The notes beneath the pieces are model-generated. The model was given only the letters and a program-made list of their open reading frames with translations. It searched no databases and was not told where the DNA came from. The position numbers and the translations under genes were made by a program. Below, piece by piece: positions 34,123 to 45,357 of a DNA stretch of 64,000 nt (the first letter of the stretch is position 1; each line of letters begins with the position of its first letter). This DNA comes from Hyparrhenia diplandra (Eukaryota; Streptophyta; Magnoliopsida; Poales; Poaceae): positions 62,001 to 126,000 of the forward strand of contig JADLZK010010456.1 in the NCBI GenBank assembly GCA_015847255.1. Direction: 5' to 3'.

Positions 34123-36496
34123 ATGGCAGCCGCCTCCGCTCGCTCCCGCGCCGCCGCGGCGTGGGCCCGCCTCCTCTCCCTGCGGCCGCACAGCCTCGCG
34201 GAATCCACCGCGCTCCCCCAGCCAACGCCATCACCTAGGCTCGCGGATCACGCCGCGCGCCGCCACCTGGCATTCTCCGCCTCGGCCGGGGGCGCCAGGC
34301 CTCCACCGAAGATCCAGTACGAGCGGGAAGTGCACGAGCTGCTCGCTCAGGTCGAGCGCGAGCGCCAGCGGGAGCGCCGCGCCAAGGACGGCAAGGACCA
34401 GGAGGGAGAGCCAGAGGAGGAGGACTACATGGGCGTCAAGCCGCTCATCGAGAAGCTCGAGAAACGCAGGGCCAAGGAGACGGCCGCCGACGAAGGCTTC
34501 TGGGAGCCCACCGACTCCGACAGCGACGAGGATGACGAGCGCGACACGCCCGACGCCATCAAGCGACGCGTCGACGAGTTCGAGCGCAAGTGCAACCGCC
34601 ATGAGGAGTACCTGCAATCATTCGCAGAGGCCGGTAGGAGACCTCTCTCCTCATCCCGTCCTTCCATCCATTTCCACCGCATTTACTTACTTAAACGTGA
34701 CAGACACCCTCGACGAGGCTCACAAATGGATGACCAAAATCAACAAGTTCGAGGAGCGCCATCTCTGCCACTGGAGTACAGGGTCATCGGTGACATGATG
34801 AACCTTCTCAAGGATGCTACGGGGAAAGAGCGCTTCATTCTCCTTCAGAAGCTCAACGGGGCCGTCAGAATCATGGAAATCAAGGAAGCATACGACCCCA
34901 GTAACCCTGCAAACTTTGGGCTCATCAAGCACCAGCAGGTTGCTTCTCCAGAGGATGTCATGCTCAATACCGGCTTTGATAAGGAGAAGCAGATGATCAA
35001 AGGGGCAGAACTTGAGGGTGATGAGGAGGAATTCAATGAGGAGAAGGAGAGAGATGATATGCTCATAGAGAAACTCAATGCTATTGAAAAGAAGATTGAG
35101 GAGGAGCTACAACTGTTGGATCATACCTTTGGTAAGAAAGGCAGAGTTTTGGAGGAGAAGATCAAGGAGTTGGTGGAGGAGCGGAATTCCTGTCTGAGAA
35201 GAAGAAGAGACCTATGTACAGAAAAGTAAGTAGAATCATCAATTGAAAATGGTCCAATCGGGCTAGCAAACTTTGGTCGGATCTATCTTCCATTGATGCC
35301 TTTCATGTTGCATTAACTATGTGCTAACACGGATACACGCCTTACAGGGTTTTGATGTAAAAGTTATCGATGTTAACAGGACATGCAAAGTCACAAAGGT
35401 TAGTGTTCTTTGTTTGAGTGACTTCAACTGCTAATCATAGCCTTTTTGCCAACTCTGTTGGGTAATTTTACATTGTGCTTATCAGGGAGGACAAATAGCA
35501 AAATTCACAACCCTATTGGCCACTGGAAATTACAATGGTGTTGTTGGATTCGCGAAAGCTAAAGGCCCAACAGCCAAGATTGCAATACAGAGAGTATGGA
35601 TAATTTACCTTTCAAACAAATTACTAAACTTGTTCCTGTGCCAGTTAAGGCAGTAGCATTGAGTTGTAGATTGCTAATAATAGATAAAACAACTGAACTT
35701 TTGTGGGTTGGGATATTTGGGAAAGTAGTATATGTATTCTATAATAGATAATCCTTGGCCTTGAAAATATCTGATTAGTTACCTGGGAATTTCTATCATA
35801 TGCTTGATGGTTGAGCAACTGGTTTCATGCTTCATTTGGAATTAGCTGAGGCTTCTAGGTCTTACAGGAAGTGTTGTTTTTTATCCTCTTCGCCAGGCAT
35901 ATGGGAAATGCTTTCAGAATCTCCACTACATGGAGCGATACGAGGATCACACAATTGATCATGCTATCCAGGCCAGATATGAGAAAACGAAGGTGAACAC
36001 ACATAAATATCAAATCTCTCTTGTATTTGTGAATCCTGCTGTGGTAACTGGTGGGCCTGATGGCTGCTTGTGTATCTTAAGATTACCTCTGGCCTGGACC
36101 AATGAGGAGTGGAATGTCTGCTGCGGGAAGGACTGTTGAGACTGTGTTGTACTTGGCTGGTTTCAGCAACGTCAAGACAAAGGTGTGATTCTAAAGTCCA
36201 AGCGATCAGTATCAGTCCTTTTTCTGTTTCTTAATTGTGATTTTCTTTTCTTGCTTTTTGTCTTGCAGATTATTGGATCAAGGAACCCACTTAATGTGAT
36301 TAAAGCTCTCTTCATAGCTTTGAATGCTGTATGTGCCCATTTCTTGTTCAAGCCCATTACAATCTCCTCATCTGATCTGATATTTATTTATAGATCATCT
36401 TGTCTAATTTTTCAATCAACTTGTTTCCAGATTGAAACTCCGAAGGATGTCCAACAGAAGTTTGGGCGCACTGTCGTCGAGTCATATATATTGTAA
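34123..36496 (+). CDS. Mitochondrial ribosomal protein S5 (uS5m)
   Basis: Small-subunit ribosomal protein of mitochondria with a long plant N-terminal extension. Exons 34123-34633, 34704-35225, 35348-35398, 35486-35593, 35897-35992, 36082-36182, 36269-36328 and 36431-36496; about 505 aa when corrected. The first 60 residues are Ala/Arg/Ser-rich, a mitochondrial presequence. An acidic coiled-coil region follows. The S5 domain begins GFDVKVIDVNRTCKVTKGGQ, and continues with TLLATGNYNGVVGFAKAKGP and a C-terminal KIIGSRNPLNVIKALFIALN. Frame is lost by single missing bases near 34767, 35190 and 36083; each lies in a short C or T run and the next frame resumes the conserved protein at once. A sequencing error is the simplest reading. 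Confidence 0.88.
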
Positions 36497-37223
36497 CCAT
36501 CTGATTGTTTGGAGGACTCAGAGGCGAGCCAAGCCTGTATAGGTTTTTCCCTGAGAAGACCAAGGAGGCAAATGGCACGTCCAACCAATGAGAGCCCTCT
36601 TTGTTTTGGTGGTGATGTCGACCATTGATGAGAGGGTGCATGTTGAAGCGGCAAAAAATGCCAGTGCCAACAGTAATCAGATAAATAGACGGTATTCCCC
36701 AACTATGTGTTTTAGAACTTGAATGAACCTGGGGACAAGCATTTGAGGGTTCTTGTATAAATGCTCCAAGATCAAAATCAAAATTGCCTCATTTTGTTAT
36801 GACAAGGTGCCTTGTTTTGGTTACCATAGCTTCTTCTCCCTGCATACTGTTGTTTGGATGATAAAATGAATTGAATATTATTTTTTCATGAGTTAATGTA
36901 GGGCAATATGCCATCTTGCTCATTCATTGTGTGTGTCATGTGATTGACTGAGTGCTGGTGGTGGTGGTTGGGATCCAGCATTCGTGAACTAGTTGATTCT
37001 GTGAGAAACTGTAGTAGGTGGGTTTGTTCATCCCTGAATGTTACAGCTATATTGTCTTGTTAACTGAGGTATTTACCAGGTGTTTTGTTTATTGACATTA
37101 TGACACACCATCCACATACAGTTGCTGGATCATATCACACGAGTAGTAGACATAGTTTAGGGTGTACAGCAGCAGCAAGTACAAGGCAGTAGCTTTATTT
37201 TTATTTTGCCTGCCTGCTGGGTA
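36497..37223. other. Convergent 3' region of mtS5 and rhodanese genes
   Basis: 3' UTR sequence for both genes; nothing else recognised. Confidence 0.5.
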
Positions 37224-39048
37224 CTAGGTAGATAGTATTGTAGAACGCTGATGGAGGCAGGGGCTCCCAGTCCCAGCAGTTGAGCTTGAATTGTCAAGGC
37301 CGCCATTGAAGCTAGGCTTGGTTGGCTGGTGTTGGTGCTGGTATCGGTGGACGTGGAGATGCATCGTGTTCCATGTCGCCGGGGACTGGGAGTGGTGGAT
37401 GGTGGACAGGAAGCCATGGTGCACCCAGGCAAGGTAGCCACCTCCCATGTTCTTGACGTTCTTAAATTCCTGCAGGCATATGTTGTGTGTTAGTATGCAT
37501 CAGAAGAGTAGGCAAGCTGTTGGTAGTAAGTATCTGTGACGATTTTTGGTAGTATGTATCTGTGACGATTTTATGTAGAGTTCTTACTGCTGCTTGAAGA
37601 TCAAGGCATGCTAGCTCTGATCTCTTGCCACTTTGGCACCCCTGCAGATTGCAAATATATACATATTTTGCATGCATTATCACTAGGCATTATCGCAGGA
37701 ATAGACTGAAAGCTACATAGTATGATAGTATATATATGATGAGACGGTGATGTGGTACCACTAGGACGTGTTCCTCTTTGCTTGTAAACAGCGACGCCAC
37801 CTGCTCCACAAACTGGTCGTTCTTCACCCGGCTTCCTGCGCGCCAAAGTGGATAATTAGTTGCACATATACCACTTTTATTATTTTATTCCTGTCAGCTT
37901 GGAAGCCAGTTTGTATTGCATATGGACGCTTTGTTGGCCATATGCATGAACATAGGCATATATAGCGGCCAGGTACATGGATTAGCAACAGTAATGTTTA
38001 GAATGAGAAATAAAATGATTCTAGATAAGATGGTACGTCATGAGTCTATTCTTAACTTAACCTATTCTGATGAATAAGGCGATGACAAATCAACCTGTTT
38101 CGTAGCACAAAACAAGGTAAAAGAGTAAAATGATGGACTAACAAACAAAAATCATGCAAGTGAATTGTGAATGTGAACGGAGGCTATATATATATACTCG
38201 TTCTATTCCCAATTACTCCATCCGTTTCAAATTGTAGTTCACTTTGGCTTTTCTAGATACATTGATTTTTATTATGTATCTAGACATAGTGTATAACTAG
38301 GTGCAATGCAAAATCAGTGTATCTAGAAAAAGCCAAAGTGAACTACAATTTGAAACGGAGGGAAAGACAAAGGTATTACTTTTTTCTTGATACATACTCC
38401 CTCCGTTTGAAATTGTAGTTCACTTTGACTTTTCTAGATACATTGATTTTTCTTTATGCGCCTAGTTATACACTATGTCTAGATACATAGTAAAACAAAT
38501 GATCTAGAAAAGCCAAAGTGAACTATAATTTGGAACAGAGAGGGAGTATATAGTAAAAATTAACTATGAAGTTAATATTTGATTGAGCTGAAGCGGATGT
38601 TGTTACAGTCAGAGATTACAAGCCTCTAGAGCACCTCACCTTAATACAGAGATATATACAATTTAGAACGGAGAGCTAACTATCTTGTGTAATTTACTGG
38701 CTAACTAAAGAAAAGAGAGAGATGGAGTGTTGCTTGCCTTGCGGAGTGATGAACATGTAGGGGACGTTGAGGGTACCCTCGACGAGATGGCCCAACTTGG
38801 CGAGCTCCTCCTCCGTCCTCACGTCCAGGTACCGGTGGCCGCCGGCACCGGCACCGGCACCGGCAATAAGGTCCCTCGCCGCCGTCACGTCCACCGTCGT
38901 CACCATCGCCGGCGCAGCTTCCACCGACCTGCAAGCCGCTGCATTACTACCTGGGTTCCGTGTGTCTGTTGTAGCACAGAGTAAGTAGCAGTAGATGGAT
39001 AACGTACCCGGCGCAGGTGTCCGGCTCGTGAGGAGGAGGAGGCGCCAT
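37224..39048 (-). CDS. Single-domain rhodanese (thiosulfate sulfurtransferase 16/18, DIN1-like)
   Basis: Sulfurtransferase of the senescence-associated DIN1/STR16 group, moving sulfane sulfur to acceptors such as cyanide or thiols. Five exons: 39008-39048, 38738-38928, 37759-37835, 37588-37641 and 37224-37469; 202 aa, no frame error. Motifs in order: TVDVTAARDLIA, HRYLDVRTEEELAKLGH, then the catalytic loop GCQSGKRS with the active Cys in C-x-x-G-x-R, then NMGGGYLAWVHHGF. The last about 60 residues form a His/Gln/Ser-rich tail of low complexity that is not part of the fold. The N terminus (MAPPPPHEP) does not look like a plastid transit peptide, so a cytosolic form is likely. Intron 2 begins with GC (AAG|GCAAGC) and holds two Stowaway MITEs. 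Confidence 0.9.
37522..37573. repeat. 26-bp tandem duplication in rhodanese intron 4
   Basis: Units at 37522-37547 and 37548-37573 share 'ggtagtaagtatctgtgacg' with one difference, within the intron between exons 4 and 5. Confidence 0.85.
38216..38363. mobile_element. Stowaway MITE in rhodanese intron 2 (copy A)
   Basis: Begins CTCCATCCGTTTCAAATTGT after TA and ends with the inverted 'acaatttgaaacggaggga'. Long arms pair through 'gttcactttggcttttctag'. The right TA has mutated. Confidence 0.85.
38397..38546. mobile_element. Stowaway MITE in rhodanese intron 2 (copy B)
   Basis: CTCCCTCCGTTTGAAATTGT to 'tttggaacagagagggag' between TA pairs (38395-38396 and 38547-38548). It lies only 33 bp from copy A and in the same subfamily. 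Confidence 0.88.
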
Positions 39049-40413
39049 GGATGGCTTGGCTTGGCTGATACACTACAGTAGCTTCTTCCTTTGATCTCTG
39101 CCCTGCCCTTGCTGGAATTGGGAAAGCTAGCTGATTCTGGTTATATAGTAGCATGCCTCTGGACTCTAGTGTAGGTGTAGTGTGTGCTGTGGTGGCAGTG
39201 TCGTGCACTCACCAGCCAAAGAACAAATCCCCCAATGTCGGCCCATGCATCCATCCATCCATCATAGTCCACTTGGCTTTTTATCGAATCGTTGCGATGG
39301 TGATGCACAAACTGACACGCCTATCCTCATCTCTTTGTAAGCCTCACTTTTCAAACGTAATTTTAACAAAAGAATAAATTTTTGAATAAGACGAATGGTC
39401 AAAGTTAAGGTTAAAAAGTCAAACGATCTACAATTTGAAACAAATTTAGTATGTTTATGGTGTATTGTGAGATAAATCGTTATTTGAAGATAAAAATGTT
39501 GACTCTTCCACCCTTGAACGAATATTTTATTGTTGGAAAAGTTTCCTTTGTTTCTTTTATTGCAAAAATTAAGGATCCATGGATCATGCAATTACTGCTA
39601 CTAAATTCCAAGAGCGATCTTATACCCCTGAGATGAGAAGAAGACGCATTGCAAACATGAGTTAGTTGAGTAGTACAACACTAACACCCACACACAAACA
39701 AAACGAGGTGACAGCCATGCAGTGTTACATGCTGTGGCCGTCCTTGATTAAAGTTAGCACGCCTTTCTTGGTAAACTTGCTTTTCTTTTCAAAGTCGAAT
39801 GCCACTGCATACAATACAATAGGAAAGATTTTTGAAAGGATTTGAGGACGGATGTTCAACGAGGAGAGGAGAGGGTGATGAGAAAGAAAAAGGGTAAGGC
39901 AGAGGGAGGTGAGTCAGCCTAGCACCGATTGCTTATCGATCCCCTCCCTGATTTGCAGCAGAGCAGAGCAGAGCAGGGCCTGTTTGGTGCATCAGCATCA
40001 AAAGTGTTTTTGTTTTCTTCCTTCATCAGACTGATCTATTCATATACGTTTTCTAATTGTCTCGACGTAATGGTGCAAGCCTTTTTGACAATTTGTTTGC
40101 TGGCCTTCATTATAAGATATAAATCAGGCTGCCTTCAATAGTGTGCTAAATGAAATTTGTGGCGATTTATGATAACAACGTAGAGCTAAAACAAGAAGAA
40201 TAATTAGGTTGTTTGGAAACGTTGCAACACTAAGCTGAGCTGATGATGGATCCATACAACAATACAGGGGCACGCGGCGGTCTAGTATTAACCACCATGC
40301 GTACTCCTACAACATACTAGCTTGAAATTCAAATAATCACGCACGCGATTAATAGTTTTTCGTGGCGGATTAATTATTGGGGACGGGAGCGAAACCGATG
40401 GATCGATCGAGCA
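39049..40413. other. Spacer between rhodanese promoter and dehydratase 3' end
   Basis: Holds the rhodanese promoter on its left. About 39330-39450 keeps words such as 'gaataagacgaatggtcaaa' and 'aaaaagtcaaacga' shared with the degraded MITE at 25161, so a half-element relic is likely. No gene seen. Confidence 0.4.
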
Positions 40414-41640
40414 CTAGGACTGGCCTTGGCCTGCACACTGCAGCTGCAGGTAGTAATCAGTGCACGGTGGTGGTTCCATTGGCGCCATTGCTGTACGGCG
40501 CCATTGCTGCTGCGCCGGCATGATCCTGATCCTCCCCTGCTCCTCCAGCCGCCGCCGCCGCAGCTGGGAAGGAAGGGAGACCACCGGCATCGCTGATCCC
40601 GCCTTGGGATGCGGCAGCAGCGCCCGGACACGTCCCCAGTAGTCAGGGTTGGCCACGTACCACTCCATGGTCCTCCTGAGCCCCTCCTCCCAGCGCGTGC
40701 GCTCGCGCCACCCCAGCCTCTTGAGCTTCTCGTCGTCCAGGAAGTACCTCTGGTCGTTGAACGGCCGGTTGTCGACGAACTCGATGGCCTCGCCGGCGTC
40801 GAGGCCAAACAGCCCGCAGATGTCCCTGGCCACGTCCATCACGGTGCGCTCCTTTTTGGTGCCGATGTTGTAGACGTGGCCGACCTCGCCGCGGTGGAGC
40901 ACCACGTCGAAGGCCTCGGCCACGTCCTCGCAGTAGAGGTAGCTGCGGACGTTGCTGCCGTCGCCGTGGATCGGGAGGCGCCGCCCCTTCATGGCCAGCA
41001 GCAGGAACTTGGGGATGAGCTTCTCCGGGAACTGGTGCGGCCCGTAGACGTTGTTCCCGCGCGTCGTGATCACGGGGAGCCCGTAGCTCCGGCCGTACGC
41101 CATCACCAGCATCTCCGCGCCGGCCTTGGTGGCCGCGTACGGGTTCGTCGGGAGCAGCTGCGACGCCTCGTGGTTGCCCACCACCGCGTCGCCGTCCGTC
41201 TCGCCGTACACCTCGTCGGTGCTGACGTGGATGAAGCGGCGGATCTGCCCCGGCCCCGCCGTGCGGCACGACTCGAGCAGGACGTGGGTGCCGTAGATGT
41301 TGTTCTTGGTGAACTCGAACGAGTTGCCGAACGAGTTGTCGACGTGGGTCTGCGCCGCGAAGTGCATCACGGTGTCGATGCCCTCGGTGGCCAGGATGAA
41401 GCTCACCAGGTCGGCGCTGCCGATGTCGCCCTTGACGAACTTCAACCGGGGGTTGCCGGACACCGCCGCCAGGTTCTGCAGGTTGGAGCAGTAGTCCAGC
41501 TTGTCCAGCACCACCACCTTGTACTCGGGGTACTTGCGCACGATAAGGGTCGCCACGTGGGACGCGATGAAACCCGCTGCGCCAGTGATCAGGATCCTCT
41601 CCGGCTGGTATGTCGCCGTCGCCGCCGCCATTTCTTTCAT
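40414..41640 (-). CDS. NDP-glucose 4,6-dehydratase, rhamnose-synthase N-domain type (stand-alone)
   Basis: Short-chain dehydrogenase that would convert UDP-glucose to UDP-4-keto-6-deoxyglucose, the first step to UDP-rhamnose for pectin and flavonoid glycosides. One uninterrupted exon of 408 aa. NAD-binding motif ILITGAAGFIASHVATLIV near the N terminus; HVSTDEVYGE with the catalytic Thr/Asp/Glu; and the YxxxK pair in NPYAATKAGAEML; then RGNNVYGPHQFPEKLIPKF and GSNVRSYLYCEDVAEAF. The dehydratase fold ends near NPDYWGRVRALLPHP (residue about 345). Plant RHM enzymes are about 670 aa with a C-terminal epimerase/reductase; here that half is absent and replaced by about 60 residues of Arg/Gln/Pro-rich tail. 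ATG 41631 is an alternative start. The reading frame is clean and GC3 is very high. Confidence 0.92.
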   Translation of the reverse strand: MKEMAAATATYQPERILITGAAGFIASHVATLIVRKYPEYKVVVLDKLDYCSNLQNLAAVSGNPRLKFVKGDIGSADLVSFILATEGIDTVMHFAAQTHVDNSFGNSFEFTKNNIYGTHVLLESCRTAGPGQIRRFIHVSTDEVYGETDGDAVVGNHEASQLLPTNPYAATKAGAEMLVMAYGRSYGLPVITTRGNNVYGPHQFPEKLIPKFLLLAMKGRRLPIHGDGSNVRSYLYCEDVAEAFDVVLHRGEVGHVYNIGTKKERTVMDVARDICGLFGLDAGEAIEFVDNRPFNDQRYFLDDEKLKRLGWRERTRWEEGLRRTMEWYVANPDYWGRVRALLPHPKAGSAMPVVSLPSQLRRRRLEEQGRIRIMPAQQQWRRTAMAPMEPPPCTDYYLQLQCAGQGQS

Positions 41641-42245
41641 CCTCGATCACCTCTTTTTATGTGCTGCGTGCAAATGACGTTAGATGAATTGTCTTGTATT
41701 ATATACTACTACTGTAAGTAGCTAGTACGTCGTCTCTTCGTTCTCTGCCGGGTAAGGCTGGGTTGGTACGGTAAACGGTCAGTATGCAGTGTGTACTGTG
41801 GCGCTCAATGCAACAACGCAATGAATAGATCGGATTCATCGATGTGGGAGTTAGGTATCTCATGTGGCTCATGTGCATCTGGGTAGTTACACGATCCACG
41901 ACGAAGTTCCTATCTAGCACCGTAGAATTTTAGCCTTCTTCTAGCATATAAAATTTAGTGTAAACTTAATTAATTTGTATGCTATGACTATAAGTGCTAG
42001 TGTTTTATTAAAATCAATAGAATATATTCCACTATCTTAATAATCCTCCTTCTCGTCATCATCATCGATCGTTCTTGCCTTGCTGCATTATATATAGAAG
42101 AAGAAGAAGATGGAGCATTACGTCGACTTCTCTTCTTGTGTTTTTTTACCACTAGTCCCAGCACATGAGAATCTCATTGTGCATTCCGTAGGGAATTTAT
42201 ACTATTTTTTTATTAAAAAAACACTCGGAGAATTCCACTTTACTA
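41641..42245. other. Dehydratase promoter region
   Basis: Upstream region of the dehydratase, becoming AT-rich; ends at the CACTA target site. No gene seen. Confidence 0.45.
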
Positions 42246-43516
42246 CACTAGTACCTAAAACGTTTTCCGTGGCGGTCATTTTTGGTTTTGCGTGGCGGGC
42301 ACGGTGCGGAGTCACTAACCAAGGTCACGGCATCGCGTGATTAACCGTGACGGGCTGCGGTGCCCTTCTACGCTTAAGCGATTTTTGCGTGGCGGGCGAT
42401 TAGGATGCCGCCACGGCCAAAAAATAATAAAAAAATAAAAAACCCTAGACAGTTCCAGAGCCCATCACGGGCCCGTCGAGCCCATCTAGGGTTGCGTGCC
42501 CGGCGACAGCCGAGGCGGAGCCGCCATGGTGAAGCCCGCTCCATCGCCGGCGCCTTCGATCCGCCACCGCGAACCGCGGATCGCGGGCCCGTCGCGCCGG
42601 ATCCGTGGAGGATGAGGGCGCCGCCCATTGGATCGCCGCCTGGTGGATGTCCCCATCGCCCGAATCCGTGGAGCGGGCGGCGCCGCCCGGATCCGCCCGC
42701 CGGCGGCGAGGAGGAAGCCGGATCTGCACAACCGCCGCCTCCTTTCGCCGTCGCGGCCGAGAGATCCGCCGCCGCCCGTCGAGGAAGTGGCGGGGCGGAT
42801 CCCGCGCGGTCGGGAAGAGCGAATCCGCAGCGCGCCGCCGGCGAATCCCAGCGTCGCCACGGATCTTGCTCGCCCGCCGCCCGGGGCCTTGTCTTTGCCG
42901 TCTTGCCGGGGATCCACCGCGGAGGTAGGGGGCGCCGCCCAGCTGTGGATCTGGCCTCCACCGCGTGCTTGGCCGCCATCGTCGGAGAGGGCGCGCCGCC
43001 GCGGCTTTGGCCGCCATCTCGCCGGAGGAGGGGAGGAGAGGCGCCGTGGCGGATCCGTCGCCGAGGAGCGGTGCTTCGCCATGGGAGGGGGGGAGGGGGC
43101 CGGCGGGTGGGTGGGAAGCGGCGTTTGGAGGGAGAGGGCTATTTGGAGAGGGCGCTGGCGAGACTCGGAGAGAGAAAGGGGGCGGGAGAATGAGCGAGTG
43201 AGAAACCCTAAGCGTCCGTATTTATATGCTCTTTGGATATCGGGCCTATTTTGGGCGGTTGGGCCTCTCGATTTTACGTGCGGGCCTTTTTAAGGTGCCC
43301 GCCACGGAAAATTTATTTTGGCGTGGCGGGCACCTTAACGCGCCCGCCACGGAAAATAGCCCGCCACGCAAAATCAATTTTCCGTGACGGGTAAAAAGCA
43401 CGCCCGCCACGTAAAATAAACGGGGATGTGGCGAAGTATTTTCCGTGACGGGCAAAAAAGTGCCCGCCACGGAAAAGATTAAGCCGGTCTTTCGCAAAAT
43501 CATTTCAGTACTAGTG
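42246..43516. mobile_element. Non-autonomous CACTA element, 1271 bp, with subterminal repeat arrays
   Basis: Left end CACTAGTACCTAAAA and right end (reverse-complemented) CACTAGTACTGAAAT are flanked by the 3-bp duplication CTA (42243-42245 and 43517-43519). Both subterminal regions are packed with the 11-bp word CCGTGGCGGGC or its reverse complement, with variants CCGTGACGGGC and GCGTGGCGGGC: about four on the left (42266-42420) and nine or more on the right (43290-43480). The centre (about 42440-43220) is GC-rich, starts with 'aaaccctag' and has open frames on all strands. No TNPA/TNPD transposase is recognisable, so the core is either captured host DNA or filler. Confidence 0.9.
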
Positions 43517-45357
43517 CTAGAAGAAGTTCTAAATTCTGGTTGTGGTACACACTACTACTCTAGGTCGACACAATATGTAGTTTTCATGGTCGTGGCATGT
43601 AGGCACCAGCGCCATCCACACAAACCCCTACCTACTGCACTTCACTGCTCCCCCCTCCCGCTACCTGTTTCAATAAGTCCCACATATGTCCGGTCCTGAG
43701 CCCACCACATTTTCCATTTGCTCAGCGATGTCCTTTTGTGGTGGCCATCCTCGCCTATGTCGCTTATTGAAGACATATAAAGAGATGCAGGAGATCTGGC
43801 GTAGAAATAAGGAGGAAGGGTCATATCTCGATCGTTGTATGTGACAGATCAGGCGTGCCTTAAACCACCGAGGTGCGTTAGACCCGTACCGATAGAAATG
43901 CATCAATGTTGGTTTTATGTTTTAGAGAGAAGGAAAGAGTTGGATGGGCCTTGTTTACATGTGAGAAATAGAGAAGCAGCTTAATTACAGATGCCTTTGT
44001 ACATGTTAATCTGTTTGGCTGATTGATAAGTAGGTTGATTTCGGTTGTTTCGATAATGTTTTGTGAGAGAAAATAAGCCCGACTAAAATGAGGAGCCGAT
44101 CTTCTAGTATTTGGTGACAGACATGGCTCTGTAGAGTGTTGTTGTTGTTGTTGTTATACGATGGATTTGTATAGTAAAAGTATATACGGAGTAAAATATA
44201 CTTTTGCTATACAAATCCAAATAAATAAATAAATTCTAGGAGGAAATTTATGTCATCCAAATTAAGATAAATAAAAAATTATAAGGGAGAGAGAAAAACA
44301 TGAAGAAATTTCGAAAGAAATTGTGAACCACAAGAAGGAAGGGCAAGGAATTTCAAAAGAAAAAGAAAATCGGCCCAGAAAAAGGCCCATACGTGTATCC
44401 CACCCCATTCTCTTAAAAATATTGTTCTTATATACGTAGCATTACAATATGGTATTTTGTATACTATGTATACATATATAAAAGAATTTGACTGTAAGTT
44501 ATTTTCTTGGATCAAAACATCGGTATAAAATAATTGATTGCATTACAGAGAAATATATGTGATCAAACAAATAATGTATATAGATGACTTGTATGTTGAT
44601 AGCTTAAAGATTTAATTATTTCACGTGATAGAGATGACATGTAATATTTTGTAATTAATAAGGGATGACATGGACTTAGTGGGTAATGATGTGGACATTT
44701 TTGCGTGAAAAGATAGAACATCTAGTGCGTTGGCTTAGTGAGGAATGATGTGAGCACCTTGCATGTAGAGAGAATTCACCTGGTAGGGTTTATTCTTATT
44801 AGAATTACTAGCAAATATGCTCGTGCGTTACAGCGGGAGAAAATAACAATCAAATGTTTAACAAGTTCGCTTTGATCATTTGTTGCAACTTCTACAACAA
44901 CGTATTTTGTATATGTGCTACACTTTTGATGTTGTGATTGGTTGCTACAACAATCACAAACGAACCGGCTCGTTAACAGAAGCAATGGTAGATATCTAGT
45001 TATTTTTAAATTTCTATAAAATTCAAAAGATATTTATGATCACCATGGTATCCATAATATAAAAAAATAATATCATAATTTTCTAATAACTATGTATTGA
45101 ATTTAAAATACAACCTTGATAAACTTTTTTTTTTTTTTTTTTTTTTTTCATTGTAAGGAACAAATTATTTTCTCATAAATGTGTATCATAACACTTTGGT
45201 TATCATATCTATGTGTTGTAGAGTTGGATGTCAATTAGTTCTGTGGGTTAATATCGTTTTCTCAGTGAATGAACGTACACGGAGGTGCCACAACAAACGT
45301 CTTGCATTGCCCTGCCCCAGAATCGATCGTCTCTAACTAATCATCGTCCCCTGCAGT
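43517..45357. other. AT-rich spacer with a hairpin
   Basis: No gene seen. The segment 44162-44219 is an inverted repeat (see next entry). Long T run at about 45126-45149. The words 'actagcaaatatgctcgtgc' near 44806 resemble ends of common grass repeats, but no element was delimited. Confidence 0.4.
44162..44219. repeat. 58-bp near-perfect inverted repeat
   Basis: TGGATTTGTATAGTAAAAG pairs with CTTTTGCTATACAAATCCA around a short AT-rich loop containing 'acggagta'. One mismatch in about 24 pairs. Could be a tiny MITE core; the flanking GTT repeats make a duplication hard to define. Confidence 0.75.

Noticed and set aside
34123..35229. Single 368-codon frame as the complete mtS5 first exon
   Set aside because: It reads through a clear GT-AG intron (34634-34703), staying open only because of the later missing base; the spliced model fits the family.
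40609..41721. 370-codon plus-strand frame and a 335-codon minus-strand frame overlapping the dehydratase
   Set aside because: Both are shadows of the very GC-rich third codon positions of the real gene; they are Arg/Val/Pro/Ala-biased and show no domain.
42374..43293. Six overlapping frames of 100-260 codons inside the CACTA element
   Set aside because: Composition-driven; no TNPA/TNPD or host domain seen.
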